A stretch of 64,000 nt of DNA from an uncultured Roseibium sp. (GCF_947494555.1 NZ_CANLVF010000001.1:1674001-1738000), one strand, 5' to 3'. Numbered from the stretch's first letter, positions 41,454 through 50,447 are shown. Numbers and translations: made by a program. Notes: generated from the sequence alone by a model not told the origin.

Positions 41454-42869
41454 ATGAGCGAAGCAGCTGAGCTTGACATCACGGCCTCCCCGGAACCGCA
41501 GATACCGGTTCGAGACGAGGAAGAGCGGCTCAATCCCGATTTTATTGCAGCGGTTGAAGATGCAATCGAAGCCGAAGACCGAACGTCTCTAAGGGGGCTT
41601 GCGGGCGACCTGCACGAAGCCGATACCGGCGACCTTCTTGAAACGCTCAATGCTGACGAACGTGCGGCCTTTATCCGCCTTCTTGGGGAGGAGTTCGACT
41701 ACACGGCTCTGACGGAGACCGATGAGGCCGTTCGACTGCAGGTTCTGGAAGACCTGCCCAACGACGTGATCGCCGAAGGGCTGGGCGACCTGGATTCCGA
41801 TGATGCGGTCTACATTCTGGAAGACCTCGACGAGGTCGACCAGGCGGCTATTTTGGAAGAGCTGCCATATTCCGACCGGGCTCAGCTGAAAAAGGCGCTG
41901 GATTATCCGGAGGAAAGCGCGGGCCGGCGGATGCAAAGCGAATTCATTGCTGTTGCTCCCTTTTGGACAGTTGGCCAGACGATCGATTACATGCGCGAAG
42001 CACGGGACCTGCCGGACAGTTTTTATGAGATCTACGTGGTCGATCCTGCGTTCAAGCTGCTTGGATCGGTCCATCTGGACAAGATCCTGCGCACAAAGCG
42101 TGCGGAGAAAGTCACTTCGATCATGGAGGAAACCCGCCAGGCGGTTCTTGCGATCGAAGATCAGGAGGAAGTCGCGCGCCGGTTCGAGCGTTACAATCTG
42201 GTTTCTTCGGCAGTCGTGGACGAAAACGAACGGCTGGTTGGCGTTCTAACCGTCGACGACATCGTTGACGTGATCCAGGAAGAGGCGGAAGAAGACCTGC
42301 GTGCGCTCGCCGGCGTTGGCGACGAGGAGATTTCGGACAGTGTCGTGACGATTGCCCGCTCGCGCCTCGCGTGGCTCGTTGTCAACCTCGGCACGGCAAT
42401 CCTGGCATCGGTTGTCATAGCGCTCTTCGAAGACACGATCGAAGCGATGGTGGCGCTGGCGGTCTTGATGCCCATTGTCGCGTCGATGGGCGGGAACGCG
42501 GGAACGCAAACCATGACAGTTGCAGTCCGCGGGATCGCGACACAGGAGCTCAGCGCCCGCAACATGCTCCGTGTTCTCAATCGCGAAGTTCTGGTAAGCG
42601 CGGTCAACGGAATAGCGCTTGCGATCCTTATCGGGATAACAGCGTGGCTGTGGTTCGCGAGCCCGGGTCTTGGCATCGTGATTGCCGCCGCAATCATCAT
42701 CAATATGCTTTTTGCCGGCTTGTCCGGACTGCTCATCCCGATTGCCCTGGACCGACTGAACGTCGACCCCGCAATCGCCTCGAGCGTCTTCGTCACAACG
42801 GTCACCGACGTGGTCGGTTTTTTCGCGTTTTTGGGCATCGCCGCACTTTGGTTCGGCCTGCCGCTTTAA
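41454..42869 (+). CDS. mgtE: Magnesium transporter MgtE (second copy)
   Basis: The 471-residue protein repeats the MgtE layout of the gene at 7416-8837. It has an N-terminal superhelical domain (ADLHEADTGDLLETLNADERAAFIRLLGEE), CBS domains (YDLDDAVYILED region to LVGVLTVDDIVDVIQEEAEED) and a C-terminal pore domain with MPIVASMGGNAGTQTMTVAVRGIATQ. The two copies differ clearly along their length, so they are old paralogues, perhaps with different Mg2+ set points. ATG at 41454 follows GGGGGGCAGAGC. Confidence 0.9.
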   Translation: MSEAAELDITASPEPQIPVRDEEERLNPDFIAAVEDAIEAEDRTSLRGLAGDLHEADTGDLLETLNADERAAFIRLLGEEFDYTALTETDEAVRLQVLEDLPNDVIAEGLGDLDSDDAVYILEDLDEVDQAAILEELPYSDRAQLKKALDYPEESAGRRMQSEFIAVAPFWTVGQTIDYMREARDLPDSFYEIYVVDPAFKLLGSVHLDKILRTKRAEKVTSIMEETRQAVLAIEDQEEVARRFERYNLVSSAVVDENERLVGVLTVDDIVDVIQEEAEEDLRALAGVGDEEISDSVVTIARSRLAWLVVNLGTAILASVVIALFEDTIEAMVALAVLMPIVASMGGNAGTQTMTVAVRGIATQELSARNMLRVLNREVLVSAVNGIALAILIGITAWLWFASPGLGIVIAAAIIINMLFAGLSGLLIPIALDRLNVDPAIASSVFVTTVTDVVGFFAFLGIAALWFGLPL

Positions 42870-42973
42870 ACCGGATCAATTGTCACTGTTATCGCGCTGC
42901 ATCGCTGTCAGCCCCGGTAACATCACTGTCACCGGACACGCCTCACAGGATCCCGCCGGCAGAGGGAGCTGGC

Positions 42974-43687
42974 TCAGGAGGTGGTTCCGTCGTTCCGCAA
43001 GTTGTCACGCAATGTCATGATCCTGCTTTGCAGGTCCATAATCTCATCCAACTGCGCATTGGTTGCCGACAGAACACATTGGCTGAAGTGCTCCGTTTTC
43101 TTTTGAAGCGCGCGGCCCTTGCGGGTCAGTTTCAAGATAACCTGACGCTCATCCTTGATGTTACGGGTTCGTGTCACAAGACCCATTGCCTCAAGACGTT
43201 TCAGAAGCGGGGTGAGGGTGTTTGTATCGAGCTGCAGTTTCGACGTGATGGTGCCCACTGGAATATTGTTGGTTTCCCAAAGGACGGTCATCGCAAGGTA
43301 TTGCGGATAGGTGAGACCGATTTCTTTCAGAAGGTTTTTGTAGACGCCGTGCATGGCGTGGTTGGCGGAGTAAAGCGCGAAACACAAGAAGCGGTCGAGC
43401 GTCAGCGGAGACATTTCGTCCAAGGCGACGCGTTCGCTCTGGATGTCAGTGCCTTTTTCAGCTTTCTCGGACACCGATCGTTTCTTGCGCTTGTTGCCAG
43501 ACGCCACGTCACTGTTCTTGTTGGAAGGAGCACCGTCTTCTGACTTGCCAGAAGGCGCTGGAAGCTCTGTTTCCCCGGAAGACGCCGTCTTTTCCTTGCG
43601 GGTTGTTTTTTTGGGTTTTGGGGTCCCGTCCGACGCACCGAAATCAATCGCGTCGAGCAGGGACATCTGATCTGTCGTCTCGTTCAT
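42974..43687 (-). CDS. ohrR: OhrR-type MarR repressor with long N-terminal extension
   Basis: OhrR represses ohr until an organic peroxide oxidises its reactive Cys. The 237-residue product has an OhrR body of about 145 residues: LCFALYSANHAMHGVYKNLLKEIGLTYPQYLAMTVLWE, with reactive Cys102, then winged helix TPLLKRLEAMGLVTRTRNIKDERQV. Preceding it are about 91 residues rich in Lys, Ser, Glu and Thr that no MarR needs. A ribosome-binding site (AAGGTG) precedes ATG 43687, while the internal ATG 43414 has none, so the long form is probably real. It is divergent from ohr. Confidence 0.87.
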   Translation of the reverse strand: MNETTDQMSLLDAIDFGASDGTPKPKKTTRKEKTASSGETELPAPSGKSEDGAPSNKNSDVASGNKRKKRSVSEKAEKGTDIQSERVALDEMSPLTLDRFLCFALYSANHAMHGVYKNLLKEIGLTYPQYLAMTVLWETNNIPVGTITSKLQLDTNTLTPLLKRLEAMGLVTRTRNIKDERQVILKLTRKGRALQKKTEHFSQCVLSATNAQLDEIMDLQSRIMTLRDNLRNDGTTS

Positions 43688-43696
43688 GGATCACCT

Positions 43697-43716
43697 TATA
43701 AGTCGCGCGCGATATG
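43697..43716. promoter_or_regulatory. Possible second OhrR half-matched operator
   Basis: TATAAGTCG CG CGCGATATG matches the right arm of the main palindrome (CGATAT) well and the left arm only partly. It lies just upstream of the ohrR ribosome-binding site and could serve autoregulation. Confidence 0.35.
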
Positions 43717-43759
43717 GTCGCAACCTGTTGACGCGCGCCACATGTAGGTTTATGTGTGT

Positions 43760-43783
43760 AATTATATCGTGCGCGATATAATT
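43760..43783. promoter_or_regulatory. Perfect 10+10 bp palindrome, probable OhrR operator
   Basis: AATTATATCG, spacer TGCG and CGATATAATT form a perfect inverted repeat between divergent ohrR and ohr. Its position overlaps the expected ohr core promoter (a TTGACG element lies at 43728-43733). The AT-rich arm is like known OhrR sites. Confidence 0.78.
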
Positions 43784-43837
43784 AATGCTAGAGAAAATGA
43801 AAACTCCCATTGTAACAATAAGATATGGAGATATCGG

Positions 43838-44266
43838 ATGACGGTTGAAGTTCTTTACGAAACGAGGGCACGTGCCACCGGTGGCCGCGACGGCACTGCA
43901 GCAACGCTCAGCGGGTCGTTCAAGGTAGACCTTTCAACACCAAAGGAACTCGGTGGCGCCGGGGGTGCCGGCAACAATCCGGAGGAACTCTTCGCTGCCG
44001 GTTATGCGGCATGTTTTATCGGTGCATTGAAATTTGTCGGCGGCCAGGAAAAAGTTTCGGTTCCGGCGGACACGTCGATCACCTCCACGGTCGGTATCGG
44101 GCCACGTTCTGAAGGCGGGTTCGGACTTGAAGTCGCGCTTGAAGTGTCTCTGCCAGGCATGGAAAGATCTGCCGCGGAAGATCTCGTGGAAAAGGCGCAT
44201 CAGGTCTGTCCGTATTCAAACGCGACCCGGAACAACATCGATGTGAAGCTTACGATCGCGCCGTAA
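43838..44266 (+). CDS. ohr: Organic hydroperoxide resistance protein
   Basis: Ohr reduces organic hydroperoxides with lipoylated or thiol donors. The 142-residue OsmC/Ohr-fold protein has Cys59 (GYAACFIGAL) and Cys124 (HQVCPYSNATR), the reactive Cys pair, plus the conserved Arg in TGGRDG and GTAATL near the start. ATG 43838 follows GGAG, while an in-frame GTG further upstream lies inside the operator. It is divergent from its regulator and the only gene of its transcript. Confidence 0.92.
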   Translation: MTVEVLYETRARATGGRDGTAATLSGSFKVDLSTPKELGGAGGAGNNPEELFAAGYAACFIGALKFVGGQEKVSVPADTSITSTVGIGPRSEGGFGLEVALEVSLPGMERSAAEDLVEKAHQVCPYSNATRNNIDVKLTIAP

Positions 44267-44313
44267 CCGGCAAGAGGTTGGCTACGATCTGATTTTGTTT
44301 TGCAACGCTATCG

Positions 44314-45216
44314 TCATTGAGTGAGTTCGGCACCGACCTGGTAGATATACTTTTGCCAGGACGGGTCGAGCCCCTCGATGTAAGGGTTGCTCAGACGAAA
44401 CACCTTGCGTGTGTTCAACTTGGCAAAATCGATGCTTGCGCGGTATTTCCGGTCCCAAAGTTCCAACAGCGATCCGTCCTCATAGGCCACGAGCAGCCCC
44501 TCATGGATCCTCTCAATCAAGTCTTGATTTTCGCTGGATGTCACCAGAAACCGAGGGAGGGGATAGTAGATGCTTACGGCCTCATCATAGGTCAATTCAG
44601 GATTTGAGCGATGGGTTGACCATTCGTCAAGAAGTTCATTCGCGCCTCTCAAAAACAGATCGGAGCGGTTGAGTGCGACCATTGAAAACATGGAGTGGTA
44701 TTCGGCACCGGTTCTGACTTTGAAACCGTGATGTTCGAGTATGCGCGTGTCCAGCCATCCAAGACCCTGAATGACTTCGAACTTCTTGAGATCCTCCACC
44801 GTTTCGACCTTTGCGAGAGCAGATTTTGTCTTCTTTGAAACAAAGGCCACACGGTAGCCGACGATACCAAGATCCACGGGAAAGGGGATGGACGCCAGGC
44901 TCTCCGGCAATTCGTTGTTCATCGAATATTTGATGATGTAGTTCGAGTACTTGTTGTTTGCCGCTTCGATCAGGGCGCGCCGCGAATTCTGGCCAATCGA
45001 TGTTTCCTGCAGGACGAACTCGCCATATTTCGCGCGTGTCTTGGTGAGTGCTAGTTCGATGACTGCGCGGTCATATTCATATCTCTTGTCAGTAGATGAT
45101 TCAGGTCCTTGAACTGTTACGATCATGGTCGCTGCTGCAGATCCGTGCCACATCAAAAAACAGACCAAGACTGCTGATACAAGGTAGAAGAGCGAAAATT
45201 TCTTCGTGTTCTGCAA
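44314..45216 (-). CDS. Periplasmic solute-binding-like protein
   Basis: The 300-residue protein has a signal peptide (SLFYLVSAVLVCFLMWHGSAAA) and two lobes of the type seen in family 3 solute-binding proteins: LGIVGYRVAFVSKKTKSALAKVETVEDLKKFEVIQGLGWLDTRIL, then ELLDEWSTHRSNP. No ABC permease or ATPase gene is adjacent, so it may bind a ligand for signalling or be an orphan. I chose TTG 45216, where a signal peptide starts and AAGG lies upstream; TTG 45315 would add a non-hydrophobic leader. Confidence 0.68.
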   Translation of the reverse strand: MQNTKKFSLFYLVSAVLVCFLMWHGSAAATMIVTVQGPESSTDKRYEYDRAVIELALTKTRAKYGEFVLQETSIGQNSRRALIEAANNKYSNYIIKYSMNNELPESLASIPFPVDLGIVGYRVAFVSKKTKSALAKVETVEDLKKFEVIQGLGWLDTRILEHHGFKVRTGAEYHSMFSMVALNRSDLFLRGANELLDEWSTHRSNPELTYDEAVSIYYPLPRFLVTSSENQDLIERIHEGLLVAYEDGSLLELWDRKYRASIDFAKLNTRKVFRLSNPYIEGLDPSWQKYIYQVGAELTQ

Positions 45217-45463
45217 AGCAACCTTATCCGGATTTCGCGAGTTCAAGATGGGAACCGCTGTGATGATTCTGTTTCTGCACCCGCAAGTGTTCCACAAGCG
45301 AGCTGACTTTTTCAATTGAATTTGGTGTAATTCTTCAGTTTATCTTCATGTTTGTTTTCTGTTCTGCATCTTTTAGTTGATATTGCGAAATATACTTGTC
45401 GTTTGTCATTCCTGTTATGGTTGGAATATACAATGGTTGCGGATCCCGACGAGTGTGAGTGCA

Positions 45464-45889
45464 ATGGAAAGACCCAGAATCGCAGGCATATTGGAAACCG
45501 CTGTTTATGTGGACGACATGGCTGTCGCTCATGCGTTTTATGCCGACTGTCTGGGTCTCAAGCGTATGGTGGCCGGAGAGCGTCTTTATGCTTACGATGC
45601 CGGTCCCGGACAGGCTCTCCTTGTCTTTCACCGCGGCCACACCGGCGATGATGTCGAGACGCCCGGCGGCATAGTGCCCGGGCACGACACCACGGGCCGA
45701 AGCCATTTCGCATTTCGAATTGAAGTCGGCCAACTGCAGCCCTGGCGCGACTATCTGAGAGAGAATGGCGTTGAGATCACGAGCGAAGTCGTTTGGCCTG
45801 CAGGAGGCACAAGCATCTACTTCAGTGACCCGGACGGCAATGTTCTGGAATTGGCCGCCCCACCGCTCTGGCCGAATTTTCTAGCGTGA
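45464..45889 (+). CDS. VOC/glyoxalase-fold protein
   Basis: The 141-residue protein is a vicinal-oxygen-chelate fold. It has AVYVDDMAVAHAFYADCLGL, then a middle loop and SHFAFRIEVGQLQPWRDYLRENGVEI, and GGTSIYFSDPDGNVLELAAP at the end. Family metal ligands would be His in SHFAF and Glu in LELAA. Enzymatic or resistance activity cannot be predicted. ATG 45464 is used. Confidence 0.83.
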   Translation: MERPRIAGILETAVYVDDMAVAHAFYADCLGLKRMVAGERLYAYDAGPGQALLVFHRGHTGDDVETPGGIVPGHDTTGRSHFAFRIEVGQLQPWRDYLRENGVEITSEVVWPAGGTSIYFSDPDGNVLELAAPPLWPNFLA

Positions 45890-45940
45890 ATCTTAAGACT
45901 TTTCCGTCACATTCCCGTTGCCGAGGGGATGGGTGGCCAG

Positions 45941-46651
45941 ATGAAGTTCTTGCAGGCAATTTTTCGCACAGTGTTTTACGTTGTTGTCGGTTGCGTCATA
46001 TCGATAGCGGGGGCTGCGTTTTTCTTCATGAACTGGGAACCGGACAGGGACGAATTTCCCATTCGTGGCATCGATGTTTCTCACCATCTGGGTGAAATCG
46101 ACTGGACAAAGGTCGCGGGCGATGACATCGCGTTCGCCTATATGAAGGCCAGTGAAGGCGGAGACTTCAAAGACAGCGCTTTTTCACGCAACTGGGCCGG
46201 CGCAGGCGCAGCAGGCCTTGCCAGAGGGGCCTATCACTTCTTCAGTCTGTGCAAGCCCGGGCGCGAGCAGGCGCAAAACTTCCTGGCGGTACTTCCAAAT
46301 GATCCGCAAATGCTGGCGCCAGCGCTTGATCTTGAGTTTACAGGCAACTGTGCCAAACGGCCGCCAGTGGAAGAAGTCTTGCGGGAAATTTCGAGTTTTG
46401 TGGCCATGGTCGAACAGTCAGCGGGTAAACAGGTGATCCTGTACGCGCCGGAAGAATTCTACCGCGCTTACCTCAAAGGCCAGGGGCTGAACAGGCGTTT
46501 ATGGACGCGGTCGATCTGGCATTCCCCTTCCTACACCAAGGACTGGACGCTCTGGCAATATCAGGACAGCGGCGTGGTTGAGGGGGTATCAGGCAACGTC
46601 GACCTGAATGTCCTGAGCACGGGCGCAGCCGTTCAGGATCTGCAGTCTTAG
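45941..46651 (+). CDS. GH25-family lysozyme, membrane anchored
   Basis: GH25 enzymes hydrolyse peptidoglycan glycan chains. The 236-residue protein has one N-terminal helix (IFRTVFYVVVGCVISIAGAAFFF) as anchor or signal, then RGIDVSHHLGEIDWTKV with catalytic Asp, FAYMKASEGGDFKD, and ALDLEFTGN with the second acidic residue. WHSPSYTKDWTLWQYQDSG is the usual C-terminal aromatic patch. ATG 45941 is preferred over ATG 45929 because it lies at a better distance from GGTGG. It may act in wall remodelling. Confidence 0.85.
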   Translation: MKFLQAIFRTVFYVVVGCVISIAGAAFFFMNWEPDRDEFPIRGIDVSHHLGEIDWTKVAGDDIAFAYMKASEGGDFKDSAFSRNWAGAGAAGLARGAYHFFSLCKPGREQAQNFLAVLPNDPQMLAPALDLEFTGNCAKRPPVEEVLREISSFVAMVEQSAGKQVILYAPEEFYRAYLKGQGLNRRLWTRSIWHSPSYTKDWTLWQYQDSGVVEGVSGNVDLNVLSTGAAVQDLQS

Positions 46652-46690
46652 CATCTAATATCCTGTTTCTAAAAACAAAAACAAGTTGTG

Positions 46691-46706
46691 TTGACTTTAA
46701 CGTAAA
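46691..46706. promoter_or_regulatory. Candidate LiuR operator
   Basis: TTGACTTTAACGTAAA is an imperfect palindrome, 34 bases upstream of the liuR start. It overlaps a TTGACT element that could be a -35 box. Such self-complementary sites are expected for MerR-type regulators; identity with LiuR consensus is from memory and not certain. Confidence 0.4.
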
Positions 46707-46739
46707 AACGCCTGATGGTGCCCGCGACAAGGAGCGGGC

Positions 46740-47141
46740 ATGCAGCGTTTTTTCACGATTACTCAACTGACGCACGAGTTTGACATCACGACGCGAACGC
46801 TGCGCTTCTATGAGGCGCAGGGCCTGGTCTTACCCCAGCGCAGAGGCAGGCAAAGGCTCTATACGCCCGGTGACAGGACCCGCATCAAGCTCATCTTGCG
46901 TGGAAAGCGGCTTGGGTTTTCCCTGAATGAAATCAAAGAACTCGTCGAAATGTATGCGAGTTCGCCCGGGGAGGCGGGACAGCTGAACCTGCTTCTGGAG
47001 AAGATAGATACGCGCCGGGAAGAACTGCTTGAAAAACAACGGGATATCGAATTGACCCTGCTTGAGCTCGACGAAGTTGAAGAAGGGGCGAGAGCTCGGA
47101 TCGCGGAACTGCGCGAGAAAGTTCATGAGGAAAGCAGCTGA
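46740..47141 (+). CDS. liuR: MerR-family regulator, LiuR-like
   Basis: LiuR controls branched-chain amino acid breakdown in proteobacteria. The 133-residue protein has the MerR helix-turn-helix (FTITQLTHEFDITTRTLRFYEAQGLVLPQRRGRQRLYTPGDRTRIKLI), a second helix pair (RGKRLGFSLNEIKELVEMY) and a C-terminal coiled coil. It lacks the Cys cluster of metal sensors. Isovaleryl-CoA dehydrogenase, its usual target, is 0.9 kb downstream. ATG 46740 follows AAGGAG, and its stop overlaps the thioesterase start. Confidence 0.8.
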   Translation: MQRFFTITQLTHEFDITTRTLRFYEAQGLVLPQRRGRQRLYTPGDRTRIKLILRGKRLGFSLNEIKELVEMYASSPGEAGQLNLLLEKIDTRREELLEKQRDIELTLLELDEVEEGARARIAELREKVHEESS

Positions 47142-47584
47142 TGGATCTGTCGCCCAGAGATCCGGATTGGGAAAACCGCGTAAAGGCGAGTTTTGGAAGC
47201 CAGGCTTTCATGAGCCATCTTGGTGCCGAGCTGGCGCATCTGTCTCTTGGTGCAGTTGATATCGAACTCAAAATGCGTCCCGACCTGACGCAGCAGCACG
47301 GGTTTTTTCATGCCGGTGCCACGTCGTCCATCGCTGACAGTGCGGCCGGATATGCCGCTCTAACTCTTTTTGCGGCGGATTTCGGTGTATTGACGAGCGA
47401 GTACAAGATCAATCTACTTAATCCTGCCAGACAAAAAGTTCTCCTTGCCAGAGGCAGGGTGATCAAGCCGGGCAGAACACTCACAATCGCAAAAGCAGAT
47501 GTTTATGGACTGGACGAAAGCGCCCAGGTTCATGTGGCAACCGGCCTCTTCACACTCATGAGTGTTTCAGGCGTGAAGGACTAA
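47141..47584 (+). CDS. Hotdog-fold acyl-CoA thioesterase (PaaI type)
   Basis: The 147-residue protein has the PaaI thioesterase pattern: the helix FSQAFMSHLGAELAHL, then RPDLTQQHGFFHAGATSSIADSAAGYAALTL, with the central Asp/His-like acid-base and the Gly of the hotdog helix. The second half has EYKINLLNPA and a strand set ending near LMSVSGVKD. It probably hydrolyses an acyl-CoA from leucine or fatty acid breakdown. ATG overlaps the liuR stop by one base. Confidence 0.82.
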   Translation: MDLSPRDPDWENRVKASFGSQAFMSHLGAELAHLSLGAVDIELKMRPDLTQQHGFFHAGATSSIADSAAGYAALTLFAADFGVLTSEYKINLLNPARQKVLLARGRVIKPGRTLTIAKADVYGLDESAQVHVATGLFTLMSVSGVKD

Positions 47585-47587
47585 AAG

Positions 47588-48034
47588 ATGTCTGAAATAA
47601 CAGTTCGTGCACTTTCACGGTCGGACAGGCCTTCCTGGGAAACCCACTGGACCGCCTATCTCGCGTTCTACGAGCAGGATCTTGAACCAGCGGTCACTGA
47701 CGGCATCTTCGAGAGGCTGCGTGCTCCCGGGTCGCACAGTGCATTCGTCGCCGTATCGGACGGCGCGGTCATCGGGTTCGTTCATTACCTGTTTCACGAC
47801 AGTACCTGGTCGCTGCAGAAGGTCTGCTACCTGGAGGATCTTTATGTGAGCGCTTCTGCAAGGGGGAGCGGTGCCGGACGCAAGTTGATTGAAGCGGTTT
47901 ATGAGGCCGCGGACAATGAGCCTGGAGCAAGTGGCAAGGTCTACTGGCACACCGATCAAGACAACAAGCGTGCGCAGTTGCTTTACGACCGTATTGGCGA
48001 GCTGAGCGACTCCATTCGCTACGTGCGCCGCTAG
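47588..48034 (+). CDS. GNAT acetyltransferase
   Basis: The 148-residue protein has the GNAT fold with motif A VCYLEDLYVSASARGSGAGRKLIEAVYEAA, in which RGSGAGR is the acetyl-CoA pyrophosphate loop. The substrate is unknown. It lies four bases after the thioesterase gene and just before isovaleryl-CoA dehydrogenase, in the same apparent operon. Confidence 0.83.
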   Translation: MSEITVRALSRSDRPSWETHWTAYLAFYEQDLEPAVTDGIFERLRAPGSHSAFVAVSDGAVIGFVHYLFHDSTWSLQKVCYLEDLYVSASARGSGAGRKLIEAVYEAADNEPGASGKVYWHTDQDNKRAQLLYDRIGELSDSIRYVRR

Positions 48035-48061
48035 CAAGCGGGCGCTATGGGAGACAAGAGA

Positions 48062-49234
48062 ATGATTCGAAACGACTTTCCAGGCTTCAACTTTGATCTC
48101 GGCGAAACAGCGGACATGCTGCGCGATACGGTTCGCTCCTATAGCCAGGACAGGATCGCACCTCTCGCGGAACGGATTGACCGTGAGGACTGGTTTCCGC
48201 GCGAACTCTGGCCTGAAATGGGCGAACTCGGGTTGCATGGCATAACCGTTGAGGAAGAATGGGGTGGCTCAGGCCTTGGCTATCTCGAGCATTGTATCGC
48301 GATGGAAGAAGTGAGCCGGGCGTCTGCCTCGATCGGTCTCAGCTATGGCGCGCATTCCAACCTGTGTGTCAATCAGTTGCGCCGCTGGGGCACCCAGAGC
48401 CAGAAGGAGCGCTATCTTGAGAAGCTGATAACCGGCGAACATCTCGGCGCGCTCGCGATGTCAGAGCCCGGAGCCGGATCGGACGTTGTGTCAATGAAGC
48501 TTCGTGCCGAGAAAAAAGGCGACCAGTACGTCCTGAACGGTTCCAAGATGTGGATCACGAATGGTCCTTCTGCGGATACGATGATCATTTACGCAAAAAC
48601 CGATCCCGAGGCCGGACCGAAGGGAATTACTGCGTTTTTGGTTGAGAAGGATTTTCCTGGATTTTCGGTCGCCCAGAAACTGGACAAGCTCGGCATGCGC
48701 GGTTCGGAGACGGGCGAACTCGTTTTCCAGGACTGTGAGGTTCCCGAAGAGAACGTGCTCGGCGAGGTTGGCAAGGGTGTCAACGTGCTGATGTCCGGGC
48801 TCGACTACGAACGGGCTGTACTTGCGTCCGGCGCTGTCGGGATCATGCAGGCGGCTATGGACGTCGTCATTCCCTACGTTCACGAGCGCCAGCAGTTCGG
48901 ACAGCCGATCGGGACGTTCCAACTTGTGCAGGGCAAGGTGGCGGACATGTATGTTTCGATGAACGCCACGAAATCTTATGTCTACGCTGTCGCAAAAGCT
49001 TGCGACAGAGGGGAAACCACACGCGAAGATGCAGCGGGCGCTATTCTCTATGCTGCAGAAAACGCGACGAAAATTGCTCTTGATGCAATCCAGCTGCTTG
49101 GGGGCAACGGCTATATCAACGAGTATCCGACCGGGCGCTTGCTGCGTGATGCGAAACTCTATGAGATCGGCGCCGGCACTTCCGAAATCAGGCGGATGCT
49201 GATAGGGCGTGAAATCTTCAACAAAACGACCTGA
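48062..49234 (+). CDS. liuA: Isovaleryl-CoA dehydrogenase
   Basis: This FAD enzyme oxidises isovaleryl-CoA in leucine catabolism. The 390-residue product has [22 protein letters not shown] and WITNGP in the acyl-CoA dehydrogenase core. [22 protein letters not shown] carries Glu in the position typical of isovaleryl-CoA dehydrogenases, and the C-terminus has [36 protein letters not shown] 48062 follows GGGAGAC; ATG 48047 lies inside that site. The usual downstream methylcrotonyl-CoA carboxylase genes are not next to it. Confidence 0.9.
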   Translation: MIRNDFPGFNFDLGETADMLRDTVRSYSQDRIAPLAERIDREDWFPRELWPEMGELGLHGITVEEEWGGSGLGYLEHCIAMEEVSRASASIGLSYGAHSNLCVNQLRRWGTQSQKERYLEKLITGEHLGALAMSEPGAGSDVVSMKLRAEKKGDQYVLNGSKMWITNGPSADTMIIYAKTDPEAGPKGITAFLVEKDFPGFSVAQKLDKLGMRGSETGELVFQDCEVPEENVLGEVGKGVNVLMSGLDYERAVLASGAVGIMQAAMDVVIPYVHERQQFGQPIGTFQLVQGKVADMYVSMNATKSYVYAVAKACDRGETTREDAAGAILYAAENATKIALDAIQLLGGNGYINEYPTGRLLRDAKLYEIGAGTSEIRRMLIGREIFNKTT

Positions 49235-49287
49235 TAGAGCGCCATCTTCCGGACCTTGAAATCCATTAGACGCGCAAAGGGGCAAAT

Positions 49288-49671
49288 GTGAAGCAGACCA
49301 CCTTGCCTGAAAGCTACGATGCGAAATCGCCAGCCGGTGCGGATATCCGGTTCATCATGGATGGCCCGACCGGCAACATGATCCATTCCACAGTCCCTGT
49401 CGGCCAGATCAACCGCGCCACACGCCACAAGACGGTCAGTGAATTCTGGTATGTTCTTGAAGGAAAGGGGCAGATTTGGCGCTCCGACGGTTCTAAGGAA
49501 AGCACCGTTGATCTGGAACCGGGTGTTTCGATCGATATCCCCGTCGGCACTGCATTCCAGTATCGAAGTGACGGTCCACTGCCGCTGAAATTCATTTGCA
49601 TTTCAATGCCACCCTGGCCTGGCGATGATGAAGCTGAATATGTCGGCGGCACCTGGCAGGCGACCATTTGA
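49288..49671 (+). CDS. Single-domain cupin
   Basis: The 127-residue protein is one cupin barrel: ATRHKTVSEFWYVLEGKGQIWRSDG, with metal-ligand His and Glu positions, then LEPGVSIDIPVGTAFQYRSDG. It may be a small dioxygenase, isomerase or sensor; nothing more can be read. GTG 49288 follows AAAGGGGC. It could belong to the same transcript as liuA. Confidence 0.75.
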   Translation: MKQTTLPESYDAKSPAGADIRFIMDGPTGNMIHSTVPVGQINRATRHKTVSEFWYVLEGKGQIWRSDGSKESTVDLEPGVSIDIPVGTAFQYRSDGPLPLKFICISMPPWPGDDEAEYVGGTWQATI

Positions 49672-49754
49672 AAGCGCGCAAATCTCTTGAAGCCGAAGAT
49701 AATCCTGTCAGCGTCTCGGTACGTATCAATTCCTGATGAAAAACGGGATTTGGT

Positions 49755-50447
49755 ATGGAAAGACACATAGCTGTCGTCATCGGGTCGACCGGTGGAATTG
49801 GCTCTGCACTGCAGGACGCTCTGAAATCCTCCGGTCAATATGATGAGGTGGTCGGGTTCTCCCGTTCGTCGATCCCTACGCTCGATTTGCTGGTGGAGAC
49901 GTCAATCGAGGAATGCGCGACCAGGATTAAAACCCTGCATGGGCATGTGAGGCTCGTATTCGACGCGACAGGTGCGCTGGTGCTGGAGGGAGCGCGCCCG
50001 GAAAAAAGCTTGAAGGACCTTGATCCGGTTCACATGGCCAGGGCTCATGCAATCAACACGATTGGTCCTGCCTTGCTTCTCAAACACTTTCTGCCTTTGT
50101 TGCCGAAGCAGGGAAAAAGCGTGTTCGCAACCCTTTCCGCGCGGGTCGGGTCTATTGGCGACAACAGGCTGGGTGGTTGGTACGCCTATCGGTCTTCCAA
50201 GGCCGCGCTCAATCAGTTGGTGCGCACGGCCTCCATTGAACTTGCGCGTACACGAAAGGAAGCAGTCTGCGTTGCGTTGCATCCCGGTACAGTTCGAACA
50301 CCCTTGACCGAAGGGTTCTCCAAAACAGGGCTCGATGTTCAAGAACCTGAACTTGCGGCGAAACGTTTGCTGTCGGTGATTGACGGCCTTTCTCAGGCAC
50401 ACTCCGGCGGATTTTTCGATTATCGGGGCGAAGAGATTCCCTGGTAG
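49755..50447 (+). CDS. Short-chain dehydrogenase (C-factor-like)
   Basis: The 230-residue SDR has a slightly divergent nucleotide loop (IGSTGGIGSALQDAL), a Ser active-site strand (SVFATLSARVGSIG) and Tyr-x3-Lys in YAYRSSKAALNQL. LHPGTVRTPLTEGF is the usual post-active-site strand. Such proteins resemble CsgA/C-factor-type or general carbonyl reductases. The substrate is unknown. ATG 49755 starts right at the nucleotide fold. Confidence 0.83.
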   Translation: MERHIAVVIGSTGGIGSALQDALKSSGQYDEVVGFSRSSIPTLDLLVETSIEECATRIKTLHGHVRLVFDATGALVLEGARPEKSLKDLDPVHMARAHAINTIGPALLLKHFLPLLPKQGKSVFATLSARVGSIGDNRLGGWYAYRSSKAALNQLVRTASIELARTRKEAVCVALHPGTVRTPLTEGFSKTGLDVQEPELAAKRLLSVIDGLSQAHSGGFFDYRGEEIPW

